Notes under the pieces: model-generated
Seen by the model: the letters and a program-made list of their open reading frames with translations, nothing else
The model's database searches: none
What the model was told of the DNA's origin: nothing
Source: Halorhodospira sp.
GTDB taxonomy: Bacteria; Pseudomonadota; Gammaproteobacteria; Nitrococcales; Halorhodospiraceae
Assembly (NCBI GenBank): GCA_007121755.1
Contig: SKJZ01000085.1
Span: 1-15,766 of the forward strand
DNA: 15,766 nucleotides
Direction: 5' to 3'
Program-made: the position numbers and the translations under genes
Shown: piece by piece, positions 1-6,900 of the stretch
Numbering within the stretch: position 1 is the stretch's first letter
How the letters are laid out: the number at the start of each line of letters is the position of its first letter

Positions 1-121
1 CAACGTGAAGATGACGGTGCAGTTGATTGCGCCGATCGCGATGGAGGACGGCTTGCGTTTTGCCATCCGCGAGGGCGGCCGGACCGTGGGCGCCGGCGTC
101 GTTACCAAGATTATCGAGTGA
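1..121 (+). CDS. tuf: Elongation factor Tu, 3' end (partial)
   Basis: In-frame codons run from base 2 to the TGA at 119-121 and encode the last 39 residues of EF-Tu, including the domain III segment AIREGGRTVGAGVVTKIIE, which is nearly invariant in bacterial EF-Tu. EF-Tu is the cytosolic GTPase that delivers aminoacyl-tRNA to the ribosomal A site. The start and the GTPase domain lie upstream of the window. Its position just before tRNA-Trp and secE corresponds to tufB of E. coli. A second tuf begins at the right edge of the window, so the organism probably has two copies. No U-tract terminator is visible after the stop, so transcription may continue into the tRNA gene. Confidence 0.97.
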   Translation, partial: NVKMTVQLIAPIAMEDGLRFAIREGGRTVGAGVVTKIIE

Positions 122-139
122 AGGTTAGGTTCGAGATAT

Positions 140-222
140 AAGAGGCAAGAGGCAGCCTGGTACCTCATGTTCCAGCGGTCCGCTGCCAGCCTTGCTTGCA
201 ACTTGCATCTTGAATCTTTCGA
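140..222 (+). repeat. Heptad-repeat stem-loop between tuf and tRNA-Trp
   Basis: On the left, AAGAGGC occurs twice in tandem (140-146, 147-153). On the right, three tandem heptads of form CTTG(C/A)A(A/T) follow one another (195-201, 202-208, 209-215), with a degenerate fourth. The two sides can pair: 143-149 with 191-197 (one G-U), then GGCAGC 151-156 with GCTGCC 182-187, and inside these CTGG 157-160 with CCAG 172-175. The result is an imperfect stem-loop of about 55 nt. It could be a dispersed intergenic repeat, a tRNA-processing structure or a transcript 3' end. There is no clean U-tract for an intrinsic terminator. The function is unknown. Confidence 0.55.
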
Positions 223-234
223 CTGATTCGTAAT

Positions 235-310
235 AGGCCAGTGGCTCAATTGGTAGAGCAGCGGTCTCCAAAACCGCAGGTTGGGGGTTCGAGTCCCTCC
301 TGGCCTGCCA
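235..310 (+). tRNA. trpT: tRNA-Trp (anticodon CCA)
   Basis: This is a 76-nt cloverleaf. The acceptor arm AGGCCAG pairs with CTGGCCT. The D arm is GCTC/GAGC, and the anticodon stem GCGGT/ACCGC (261-265/273-277) carries loop CTCCAAA with anticodon CCA at 268-270. The T arm contains GGTTCGAGTCC. The terminal CCA is encoded at 308-310, so the mature 3' end is in the DNA. It decodes UGG. It lies between tuf and secE, as is common in proteobacteria, and is probably cut from a tuf-tRNA-secE transcript because no convincing promoter is visible just upstream. Confidence 0.98.
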
Positions 311-324
311 AATATTCCCTGGCG

Positions 325-349
325 CTTCGGTGGCCAATGGCCGCCGGGG
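325..349 (+). other. Hairpin between tRNA-Trp and secE
   Basis: C328-C335 pairs with G339-G346 (eight pairs, one G-U) around an AAT loop. Further weak pairs (326-327 with 347-348 as G-U, 325 with 349 as C-G) extend the stem. It starts about 15 nt after the tRNA CCA end and stops about 10 nt before the secE Shine-Dalgarno sequence. It has no U-tract, so it is more likely a processing or mRNA 5'-end structure than a terminator. Confidence 0.45.
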
Positions 350-368
350 TGTCGCGGTAAAGGGGTTC

Positions 369-746
369 ATGAAGTCCAGCGCTGAGACACAAGGCTCATC
401 TCTAGACACCGCTAAGTGGATTCTCGCTGTCGGTTTAGTGGTACTGGGGTTGGCCGGCTTCTATCTCTATGGCGACGAGCCGCTACTCTTTCGGGTAGGC
501 GGCCTGCTCGCTGTTGTGGGTGCGGCTGGGGCGGTGGTTTTGAGCACCGCCCAGGGGCGGGCTGTATGGCAGTTCGCCCAGGCGTCCAAGCAGGAAGTGC
601 GGCGGGTAATATGGCCCACTCGTCCTGAGACCCTGCAGACCACGCTGATCGTTGTTGCTATGGTGATCCTGGTGGCGATCTTCCTTTGGTTGATGGATGT
701 GTTGCTGCTGTGGCTGGTCAGCATGCTTACCGGCCGGGGAGGCTGA
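369..746 (+). CDS. secE: SecYEG translocon subunit SecE
   Basis: The product is a 125-residue inner-membrane protein of the Sec translocon, which clamps SecY and is needed for protein export. Three hydrophobic helices are visible at about residues 17-34, 40-58 and 91-117. Between the second and third lies the SecE signature VRRVIWPTRPET (77-88), the cytoplasmic amphipathic helix and hinge that contacts SecY. The length matches the three-helix E. coli form (127 residues). I chose the ATG at 369 over the in-frame GTG at 330: the shorter form fits the family N-terminus, AAGGGG lies just upstream (360-365), and the GTG falls inside a hairpin. The spacing of that Shine-Dalgarno sequence is short (3 nt). 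The gene ends 3 nt before nusG, so the two are probably translationally coupled. Confidence 0.96.
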   Translation: MKSSAETQGSSLDTAKWILAVGLVVLGLAGFYLYGDEPLLFRVGGLLAVVGAAGAVVLSTAQGRAVWQFAQASKQEVRRVIWPTRPETLQTTLIVVAMVILVAIFLWLMDVLLLWLVSMLTGRGG

Positions 747-749
747 TCC

Positions 750-1283
750 GTGGCGAAGCGCTGGTATGTGATCCACGCCTATTCGGGCTATGAAAAGCAA
801 GTGATGCGCTCGTTGGCCGAGCGCATCAAGCGGGCCGGGATGGAAGAGAAGTTTGGGGAGATTCTCGTGCCCACCGAAGAGGTGGTGGAGATGCGCGAGG
901 GCCAGAAGCGCAAGAGCGAACGAAAGTTTTTCCCCGGCTACGTCCTCGTCCAAATGGAACTCGACGACGACACGTGGCACTTGGTTAAGGAAGTCCCCAG
1001 GGTGATGGGGTTTATCGGCGGCCGCTCCGACCGCCCCGCGCCGATCTCGGACCGGGAGGCGGAGGCGATACTCAACCGGGTCAAAGAGGGTGCCGAGAAG
1101 CCGAAGCCCAAGGTGCTCTTCGAGGTCGGGGAGGTTGTTCGCGTGGTCGACGGTCCGTTCACCGACTTTAATGGCGTGGTCGAAGAGGTTAACTACGAGA
1201 AAAGCCGCCTGCGTGTCGGCGTTTCCATTTTCGGTCGTTCCACTCCGGTTGAGTTGGAGTTCGGTCAGGTGGAGAAGGCGTAG
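750..1283 (+). CDS. nusG: Transcription termination/antitermination factor NusG
   Basis: The product has 177 residues (E. coli 181). The N-terminal NGN domain (about residues 3-115, starting KRWYVIHAYSGYE) binds the RNA polymerase clamp. The C-terminal KOW domain (about 123-177, with VVDGPFTDFNGVVEEV near 132-147) binds either Rho or ribosomal protein S10. The KOW-domain phenylalanine corresponding to E. coli F165 is present as F161 in SIFGRSTPVE. The start is GTG, with GGGGAGG at 736-742 inside the end of secE, 7 nt upstream. The secE-nusG pairing is highly conserved. Because NusG couples transcription to translation, it fits an operon encoding both polymerase and ribosome parts. Confidence 0.98.
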   Translation: MAKRWYVIHAYSGYEKQVMRSLAERIKRAGMEEKFGEILVPTEEVVEMREGQKRKSERKFFPGYVLVQMELDDDTWHLVKEVPRVMGFIGGRSDRPAPISDREAEAILNRVKEGAEKPKPKVLFEVGEVVRVVDGPFTDFNGVVEEVNYEKSRLRVGVSIFGRSTPVELEFGQVEKA

Positions 1284-1291
1284 CGGCGATT

Positions 1292-1348
1292 GTTTCCCGG
1301 GGCGGTTTCCCGGGTGTTGGTTTAATGATTTCGAGGCGTGCTGCCTCG
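1292..1348 (+). other. nusG-rplK spacer: 10-nt direct repeat and hairpins
   Basis: GTTTCCCGGG occurs at 1292-1301 and again at 1305-1314. Since CCCGGG is self-complementary, the two copies can form a 6-bp stem with a 7-nt loop. A second 6-bp hairpin, CGAGGC/GCCTCG with loop GTGCT, sits at 1332-1348. L1 is known to repress rplK-rplA translation by binding the rplK leader in other bacteria, and this spacer is where such a site would lie. I do not recognise the L1 motif with confidence. Confidence 0.4.
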
Positions 1349-1400
1349 GCTGGGCGGGGAGCCTTGCGGCGTTTGCACCCGCGACAGGAGCGCGAAGACC

Positions 1401-1832
1401 ATGGCAAAGAAAATCCAGGCGTATATCAAGCTCCAAGTTGGGGCGGGCCAAGCGAACCCGAGTCCTCCGGTGGGGCCGGCTTTGGGCCAGCACGGCTTGA
1501 ACATCATGGAGTTTTGCAAGGCGTTCAATGCTGCGACACAGGACATTGAGCCCGGGCTGCCGACTCCGGTGGTCATTACGGCATACTCCGATCGCAGCTT
1601 CACCTTTGTCACGAAAACGCCCCCGGCGGCGGTGCTGTTGATGAAGGCGGTGGGTATCAAAGGTGGTTCCGGGCAGCCGAACACCGCGAAGGTGGGATCG
1701 GTCGGCCGGGAGCAACTTGAGGAGATTGCGCGTACCAAGTGGCCGGACCTCAATGCCTCCGACATAGACGCGGCCGTTCGTAGCATCGCTGGAACCGCCC
1801 GCAGCATGGGCCTCGACGTGGAGGGGGTGTAA
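1401..1832 (+). CDS. rplK: 50S ribosomal protein L11
   Basis: The product has 143 residues (E. coli 142). L11 binds the GTPase-associated centre of 23S rRNA (H43-H44), supports EF-G and release-factor action, and is needed for RelA-dependent stringent response. The N-terminal domain carries the proline-rich SPPVGPALGQHG segment (residues 21-32), where thiostrepton contacts fall. The C-terminal rRNA-binding domain contains KGGSGQPNTAKVG (87-99) and ends with RSMGLDVEG. An in-frame upstream ATG at 1338 would add 21 residues with no family counterpart. I prefer 1401, where the protein begins MAKKIQAYIKLQV with AGGAG at 1386-1390 upstream (about 10 nt, slightly long). rplA starts 3 nt after the stop. 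Confidence 0.98.
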   Translation: MAKKIQAYIKLQVGAGQANPSPPVGPALGQHGLNIMEFCKAFNAATQDIEPGLPTPVVITAYSDRSFTFVTKTPPAAVLLMKAVGIKGGSGQPNTAKVGSVGREQLEEIARTKWPDLNASDIDAAVRSIAGTARSMGLDVEGV

Positions 1833-1835
1833 GCC

Positions 1836-2531
1836 ATGGCTAAGCTTACCAAGCGGCAACGGGCGATTCGTGAGCGGGTGGATCGTTTGCGCGCCTATCC
1901 GGTTGATGACGCGCTCGGTCTGGTGAAGGAGTTGGCTACCGCGAAGTTCGTGGAGAGCGTCGACGTCGCGGTGAATCTTGGCGTCGATCCGAGAAAGTCC
2001 GACCAAATCGTCCGGGGCGCCACCGTGCTGCCGCGGGGTACCGGCAAGTCGGTTCGGGTTGCCGTCTTTGCGCAAGGGGAGAACGCCGACGCGGCCCGCG
2101 CCGAAGGTGCCGAGGCTGTCGGCATGGACGATTTGGCCCAGCAGATTCAGGGCGGCGATATGAATTACGACGTCGTCATCGCCTCGCCGGACGCAATGGG
2201 TGTGGTGGGCAGGCTGGGTCCGCTGCTCGGCCCGCGGGGGCTGATGCCCAATCCGAAGACCGGCACCGTCGCCGCCGACGTGGCCGGTGCGGTTCGGAAT
2301 GCCAAGGCGGGCCAGGTGCGCTATCGCACGGACCGCGGTGGTGTCATCCATACCACGATCGGCAAGGCTGATTTCGATACCGCGGCGTTGCGCGAGAATC
2401 TGCAGGCGCTTTTGGCCGACCTGAACAAGCTCAAGCCCAGCACCTCCAAGGGGACTTACCTGAAGAGCGTGGCGGTCTCGTCGACCATGGGTGCCGGAGT
2501 GCAGGTGGACCGCGCGTCGTTGGAGGTTTAA
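1836..2531 (+). CDS. rplA: 50S ribosomal protein L1
   Basis: The product has 231 residues (E. coli 234). L1 forms the mobile stalk beside the E site on 23S rRNA H76-H78 and helps release deacylated tRNA. In E. coli it also represses its own mRNA. The signature GLMPNPKTGTV is at residues 135-145, preceded by GRLGPLLGPR (125-134). The start MAKLTKRQRAIRERV fits the family, and the Shine-Dalgarno GAGGGGG (1821-1827) lies in the last codons of rplK. The 3-nt gap to rplK suggests translational coupling. A 263-nt gap follows before rplJ. Confidence 0.98.
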   Translation: MAKLTKRQRAIRERVDRLRAYPVDDALGLVKELATAKFVESVDVAVNLGVDPRKSDQIVRGATVLPRGTGKSVRVAVFAQGENADAARAEGAEAVGMDDLAQQIQGGDMNYDVVIASPDAMGVVGRLGPLLGPRGLMPNPKTGTVAADVAGAVRNAKAGQVRYRTDRGGVIHTTIGKADFDTAALRENLQALLADLNKLKPSTSKGTYLKSVAVSSTMGAGVQVDRASLEV

Positions 2532-2547
2532 AGATAGTGTTGGTTGG

Positions 2548-2576
2548 TTGGAATGGAAGCCGGCCAAGGCTGTCAT
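2548..2576 (+). promoter_or_regulatory. Weak candidate promoter for rplJ-rplL-rpoB-rpoC
   Basis: TTGGAA (2548-2553) and TGTCAT (2571-2576) are separated by 17 nt and each match four of six sigma-70 consensus positions. Initiation would fall near 2583, exactly where the L10-leader stem begins. E. coli has a promoter in the equivalent place. The match is modest in sequence rich in tandem TTGG, so it could be chance. Confidence 0.25.
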
Positions 2577-2583
2577 TGAAGCG

Positions 2584-2696
2584 GCAGCCGTCGAAGACCG
2601 CCGGTGCGGACCCGTATCTCGACACGGGGCTGCTTAAAGGGTAAAGCCCGCCTGCGTAGACGGTGGCATCAGGGGGAGCCTGTACATCGCCACCGT
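2584..2696 (+). promoter_or_regulatory. L10 leader (autoregulatory site for L10-L7/L12)
   Basis: This is the 5' leader of rplJ-rplL. CCTGCGTAGACGGTG (2651-2665) and a segment beginning CCGTCGAAGACCGC (from 2588) match the E. coli L10 leader as I remember it. GCAGCCGTC (from 2584) pairs with GACGGTGGC (2659-2667) to close the domain, with one mismatch. Inside is a CCCGT/ACGGG hairpin (2611-2615/2624-2628) and an AAGAC/CTTAAAGGG region like the known kink-turn site. The closing 3' strand ACGGTGGC (2660-2667) is also perfectly complementary to GCCACCGT (2689-2696), so two exclusive folds exist. By analogy, the L10-L12 complex binds here and represses rplJ and rplL translation. Confidence 0.88.
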
Positions 2697-2701
2697 ATGG
2701 C

Positions 2702-2738
2702 CGACCCGAAGGGGTCGTAAGGCACGCCGCGCGCGTGC
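2702..2738 (+). other. Two hairpins in the distal rplJ leader
   Basis: CGACCC (2702-2707) pairs with GGGTCG (2712-2717) around a GAAG loop. GCACGC (2722-2727) then pairs with GCGTGC (2733-2738) around a 5-nt loop. They lie between the L10-binding domain and the rplJ Shine-Dalgarno sequence (2783-2787) and may transmit the folding change to the start site. No U-tract follows either one. Confidence 0.45.
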
Positions 2739-2794
2739 TCCATCGGTTCCCGGGAGGCTACTTCCGTGGAGACTAACCTTCCAGGAGACGGACG

Positions 2795-3325
2795 ATGGGT
2801 CTGAGTCTGGAGCAAAAAAAGGCGATGGTGCAGGAGGTGGCTGAGGTCGCCCAAAGCGCCTATGCCGCTGTCGCGGCCGAGTACCGTGGGTTGAGCGCTG
2901 GAGAGATGGACGACCTGCGTGCCAAGGCGCGTGAGAAGGGCGTTTATCTGAAGGTGGTGAAGAATACCCTGGCCCGGCGGGCGGTGGCGGGCACTGAGTT
3001 CGAGTGCATGACCGAGGCATTCGGCGGGCCGCTGTTGTTGGCATTTTCCCGGGAAGAACCGGGTGCCGCCGCACGGCTCGTACGCGACTTCTCCAAGGGG
3101 CACGACCGTCTAGTGGCGCGGCATGTGGCTTTCGGCGGTGCGCTGCATCCGGCGGAGTATGTCGAGCGGTTAGCCAGTCTGCCCACGCGAGAAGAGGCGC
3201 TGTCAATGCTGATGGCCACCATGCGGGCGCCGGTGCAGAAGTTTGCCACCACCCTGAACGAGGTGCCTGGCAAGCTGGTGCGTACTGTCGCGGCCGTGCG
3301 GGACGCCAAACAAGAGGCGGCCTGA
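2795..3325 (+). CDS. rplJ: 50S ribosomal protein L10 (P0)
   Basis: The product has 176 residues (E. coli 165). L10 anchors the L7/L12 stalk: its N-terminal globular domain binds 23S rRNA near L11, and its long C-terminal helix holds L7/L12 dimers. Conserved blocks visible include VAEYRGLSAGEMDDLR, YLKVVKNTLARRAV and the C-terminal GKLVRTVAAVRDAK. The extra length is mostly a short segment before that last block (about residues 148-160, VQKFATTLNEVP). Such a segment occurs in many non-enteric bacteria and may affect how many L12 dimers bind. The Shine-Dalgarno AGGAG is at 2783-2787, 7 nt before the ATG. The L10 leader upstream indicates feedback control by L10-L12. Confidence 0.97.
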   Translation: MGLSLEQKKAMVQEVAEVAQSAYAAVAAEYRGLSAGEMDDLRAKAREKGVYLKVVKNTLARRAVAGTEFECMTEAFGGPLLLAFSREEPGAAARLVRDFSKGHDRLVARHVAFGGALHPAEYVERLASLPTREEALSMLMATMRAPVQKFATTLNEVPGKLVRTVAAVRDAKQEAA

Positions 3326-3344
3326 CTCCTCCTCAACCAGCTGG

Positions 3345-3357
3345 GTCTCATAGAGAC
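3345..3357 (+). other. Small hairpin in rplJ-rplL spacer
   Basis: GTCTC (3345-3349) pairs with GAGAC (3353-3357) around an ATA loop, in the 82-nt gap before rplL. The 11-mer CTCATAGAGAC inside it recurs in the rpoB-rpoC spacer (8128-8138). It is short and without a U-tract; its role is unknown. Confidence 0.3.
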
Positions 3358-3407
3358 GGTAACTATGGGAACCCTGTCGCAAATGAATCAAACAGGAGAT
3401 TGTATCA

Positions 3408-3788
3408 ATGGCAGCAACTAAAGAAGACATCCTCGAGACTATCTCCAACATGAGCGTCATGGAGGTGGTCGAGTTGATCGAGGCCATGGAAGAGAAGTTT
3501 GGCGTTACCGCGGCCGCGGCGGTTGCCGCTGCGCCGGCGGCCGGAAGTGGCGGCGAGGCCGAGGCCGCCGCCGAGCAGACCGAGTTCGACGTCGTCCTCA
3601 CTTCGTTCGGCGAGAACAAGGTTGGGGTGATCAAGGCCGTGCGTGGGGCTACCGGTTTGGGCCTCAAGGAGGCCAAGGAGTTGGTTGAGGGTGCACCGTC
3701 GCCTGTTAAGGAAGGGGCCTCCAAGGATGAGGCGGAAGAGCTTAAGTCCAAGCTGGAAGAGGCGGGGGCGAGCGTCGAGCTCAAGTGA
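3408..3788 (+). CDS. rplL: 50S ribosomal protein L7/L12
   Basis: The product is an acidic protein of 126 residues (E. coli 121). It forms the flexible stalk, present as several dimers on L10, that recruits and activates EF-Tu, EF-G, IF2 and RF3. The N-terminal dimerisation helices (about 1-33) contain MSVMEVVELIEAMEEKFGV. An Ala/Gly/Glu-rich hinge follows (about 34-57), and the C-terminal factor-binding domain (58-126) has KVGVIKAVRG (71-80) and GLKEAKELVEGAP (85-97). AGGAG at 3394-3398 is well placed before the ATG. L7/L12 is needed in several copies per ribosome, so extra expression relative to rpoB is expected. The hairpins after this gene fit such uncoupling. Confidence 0.98.
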   Translation: MAATKEDILETISNMSVMEVVELIEAMEEKFGVTAAAAVAAAPAAGSGGEAEAAAEQTEFDVVLTSFGENKVGVIKAVRGATGLGLKEAKELVEGAPSPVKEGASKDEAEELKSKLEEAGASVELK

Positions 3789-3824
3789 GCCGGCGGTATC
3801 CCGTCATTGCCGGGCTTGGAAAGT

Positions 3825-3852
3825 GGGCTGGCGGCCGAACGGCCGCCGGCCT
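3825..3852 (+). terminator. rplL-rpoB attenuator-like hairpin
   Basis: A stem of twelve pairs (3825-3836 with 3841-3852, two of them G-U) closes a GAAC tetraloop. The core GGCGGCC/GGCCGCC is perfect. It is followed by a T-rich but interrupted stretch (GTTGTCGTTG), not a clean U-tract, so it should terminate only partly if at all. E. coli has a partial attenuator at the same place that lowers rpoBC relative to ribosomal protein transcription. I infer the same role here from position and structure. Confidence 0.55.
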
Positions 3853-3864
3853 GTTGTCGTTGCT

Positions 3865-3894
3865 GATACCGTGGACCGCTGTGGACACGGTGTC
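3865..3894 (+). other. Second rplL-rpoB hairpin, possible RNase III site
   Basis: GATACCGTG (3865-3873) pairs with CACGGTGTC (3886-3894): nine pairs including one G-U, with a 12-nt loop. It lies 12 nt after the attenuator-like hairpin and about 23 nt before the rpoB Shine-Dalgarno sequence. In E. coli an RNase III cut occurs in this spacer and separates the rplL and rpoB messages. This is the best local candidate for an equivalent site, but the duplex is shorter than a typical RNase III substrate. Confidence 0.4.
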
Positions 3895-3928
3895 GTTGGG
3901 GAAGCTGGTCCAGCGCTGAGGAATTCCG

Positions 3929-6900
3929 ATGGCCTACTCGTTTACTGAAAAGAAGCGCATCCGGAAAGACTTCGGTAAGTTACCGAATATTCTAGATGTC
4001 CCTTATCTGTTGGCCACGCAGCTCGACTCCTACAGGCAGTTTTTGCAGGAGGATACGGCGCCGGAACAGCGCCGCGAGGTTGGGCTCGAAGGCGCGTTTC
4101 GTTCCGTTTTCCCCATTCAGAGTCATTCCGGGAATGCGGAGCTTCAGTATGTAAGTTACCGCATCGGTGAGCCCGCCTTTGACGTCAAGGAGTGCCAGAA
4201 CCGGAGTATGACCTACGCGGCGCCGCTGCGAATGCTGGTACGTCTGGCCTTGTACGACAAGGACGGTGCGTCGGTCAAGGACATTAAAGAGCAGGAAGTC
4301 TATATGGGCGAGCTGCCCTTGATGACCTGCAATGGGACCTTTGTCGTCAACGGCACGGAGCGGGTGATCGTTAATCAGCTTCACCGCTCTCCCGGTGTCT
4401 TCTTCGATCACGACAAGGGCAAGACGCATTCGTCCGGCAAGCTGCTCTTCTCGGCTCGGGTGATCCCGTACCGCGGGTCGTGGTTGGATTTCGAGTTCGA
4501 TCCGAAGGACGGGATTTTCGTCCGGATCGACCGGCGGCGGAAGCTGCCCGCGACCATTCTGTTGCGGGCGCTGGGTTATACCCCGCAGGAGATCCTGCAA
4601 CTCTTTTTCGACATGAACGTCTTCCATTTGCGCAAGGACGGTTCGGTGGTCTTGGAGCTTATTCCCGATCGCCTGCGCGGAGAGACGGCGGCCTTCGATA
4701 TCGTCGCTGACGGGAAGACCGTGGTGGAGTCGGGCCGCCGCATTACCGCCCGTCATATCCGCCAATTGGAGGAGGCGGGCGTGGAGACGCTCGAAGTGCC
4801 CGTCGAGTACCTTCTTGGCAAGATCGTGGCCCACGATTTGGTCGATCCGTCCACCGGCGAGATTGTCGCCGAGGCGAATACGCCGCTAACCGAGGCACTA
4901 ATTGAGGCCCTGCGCGAGGCCGGTGTCGAGCGTCTGGAAACGCTCTTCGTTAATGACATCGATCGTGGGCCGTTCATCTCCAACACCCTCGCCGTCGATC
5001 CCACGCGAACGCAGCTTGAGGCGTTGGTCGAGATCTACCGGATGATGCGTCCCGGCGAGCCGCCGACCAAGGACGCCGCGGAGAACCTGTTCCAGAACCT
5101 CTTCTTTACCGAGGATCGCTACGACCTCTCCCCGGTCGGGCGGATGAAGTTCAACCTGCGTGTCGGGCGGGACGAGGTGGTCGGCCCCGCCATCCTTTAC
5201 GACGGTAAGTTCTTTGCCGCCCGGGCCGAGAGGAACAAGGTGGCGAAGGGTTTGGTGGAGGAGTACGGCGACCACTCCGACATCCTGGCCGTGCTCCACG
5301 AGTTGATCAGCATCCGTAACGGGATCGGGCAGGTGGACGACATCGACCATCTGGGCAATCGCCGTGTCCGCTCCGTCGGCGAGATGGCGGAGAATGTGTT
5401 CCGCGTCGGGTTGGTACGTGTGGAGCGCGCCGTGAAGGAGCGCCTGTCGTTGGCCGAGAGCGAGGGGTTGATGCCCCAGGAACTGATCAACGCCAAGCCA
5501 GTGGCGGCGGCGATCAAGGAGTTTTTCGGTTCGTCTCAGTTGTCGCAGTTTATGGACCAGAACAACCCGCTCTCTGAGGTGACCCATAAGCGCCGCGTGT
5601 CGGCGCTGGGGCCCGGTGGTCTGACGCGTGAGCGGGCCGGATTCGAGGTGCGCGACGTGCATCCGACGCACTACGGCCGGGTCTGTCCGATCGAGACACC
5701 TGAGGGTCCAAACATCGGCTTGATTAACTCGCTGGCGGTCTACGCGCGCACCAATCGTTACGGTTTTCTCGAGACGCCCTACCGGCGTGTGGTGAACAAG
5801 AAGGTCACCAACGAGGTGGATTACCTCTCCGCCATTGAGGAGTCCCGTTACGTCATTGCCCAGGCCAATGCCCGGGTGTCGGAAGACGGGGAGTTGGCCG
5901 ACGATTTAATCTCCTGCCGCCACCAGAACGAGTTCACGATGGCAACGGGGGATCGGGTCCAGTACATGGACGTTTCGCCGAAGCAGATCGTGTCGGTCGC
6001 CGCCTCCCTGCTGCCGTTCCTGGAGCACGACGACGCCAACCGGGCTTTAATGGGCGCCAACATGCAGCGCCAAGCGGTGCCGACCCTGCGGGTGGAGAAA
6101 CCGTTGGTCGGGACCGGCATGGAACAGGCTGTGGCCCGTGATTCCGGTGTTACCGTCCTGGCCGACCGCGGGGGCGTTGTCGAACAGGTCGATGCGGCGC
6201 GCATCGTAGTGCGTGTCCACGACGATGAGACCACGGCCGGCGAGCCGGGCGTCGATATCTATAATTTGACCAAGTACACGCGCTCTAATCAGAACACCTG
6301 CTTCAACCAGCGCCCGCTGGTACAGGTTGGCGATACTGTGGCGCGAAGCGATGTATTGGCCGACGGACCGTCGACCGATATGGGCGAGTTGGCGTTGGGC
6401 CAGAATATGCTAGTCGCCTTCATGCCGTGGAACGGCTACAACTTCGAGGACTCGATCCTGATCTCCGAGCGGCTGGTCAAGGAAGATCGATATACCTCGG
6501 TGCATATTGAAGAGCTGACCTGTGTCGCCCGCGACACCAAGCTCGGGACCGAGGAGATCACTTCGGATATACCGAACGTCTCGGAGTCGGCGCTAGCACG
6601 TCTCGATGAGTCGGGCATCGTCTATATCGGCGCCGAGGTGAAGGCCGGGGATATCCTGGTCGGCAAGGTCACGCCCAAGGGCGAGACCCAGCTCACCCCA
6701 GAGGAGAAGCTGCTGCGCGCGATCTTCGGCGAGAAGGCATCCGACGTGAAGGATACCTCTCTGCGCGTCCCGTCCGGTATGGACGGGACAGTGATTGACG
6801 TCCAGGTCTTCACCCGCGACGGGGTAGAGAAGGACGAGCGGGCCAGGGCGATTGAACGCCAGGAGATCGACAGCGTACGCAAGGACCTTGACGACGAGGC

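Noticed and set aside
190..234. A promoter just upstream of tRNA-Trp
   Set aside because: Several TTGCAA/TTGCAT/TTGAAT candidates for a -35 box arise from the heptad repeat, but none has a plausible -10 box 16-18 nt downstream.
330..368. An upstream GTG start for secE
   Set aside because: It would add 13 residues without family support, and the GTG lies inside a hairpin stem with no Shine-Dalgarno sequence. The ATG at 369 fits SecE length and N-terminus.
125..409. A 94-residue minus-strand frame across the tRNA-Trp gene
   Set aside because: Its segment RRDSNPQPAVLETAALPIE is the familiar false protein produced by translating the antisense strand of tRNA-Trp.
1284..1330. A promoter in the nusG-rplK spacer (TTGTTT and TTTAAT)
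   Set aside because: The two boxes are 25 nt apart, too far for sigma-70, and no other -35 match lies at the right distance from TTTAAT or TAATGA.
1338..1400. An upstream ATG start for rplK
   Set aside because: The added 21 residues (MLPRLGGEPCG...) match nothing in L11 proteins. MAKKIQAYIKLQV at 1401 is the family start.
483..2576. A 697-codon open frame on the minus strand, antisense to secE, nusG, rplK and rplA
   Set aside because: All four sense genes lie in the same forward frame, and this antisense frame is aligned codon-on-codon with them. Stops would need the sense codons TTA, CTA or TCA, which are rare in this GC-rich genome. The product is rich in Arg, His and Leu and looks like no known family.
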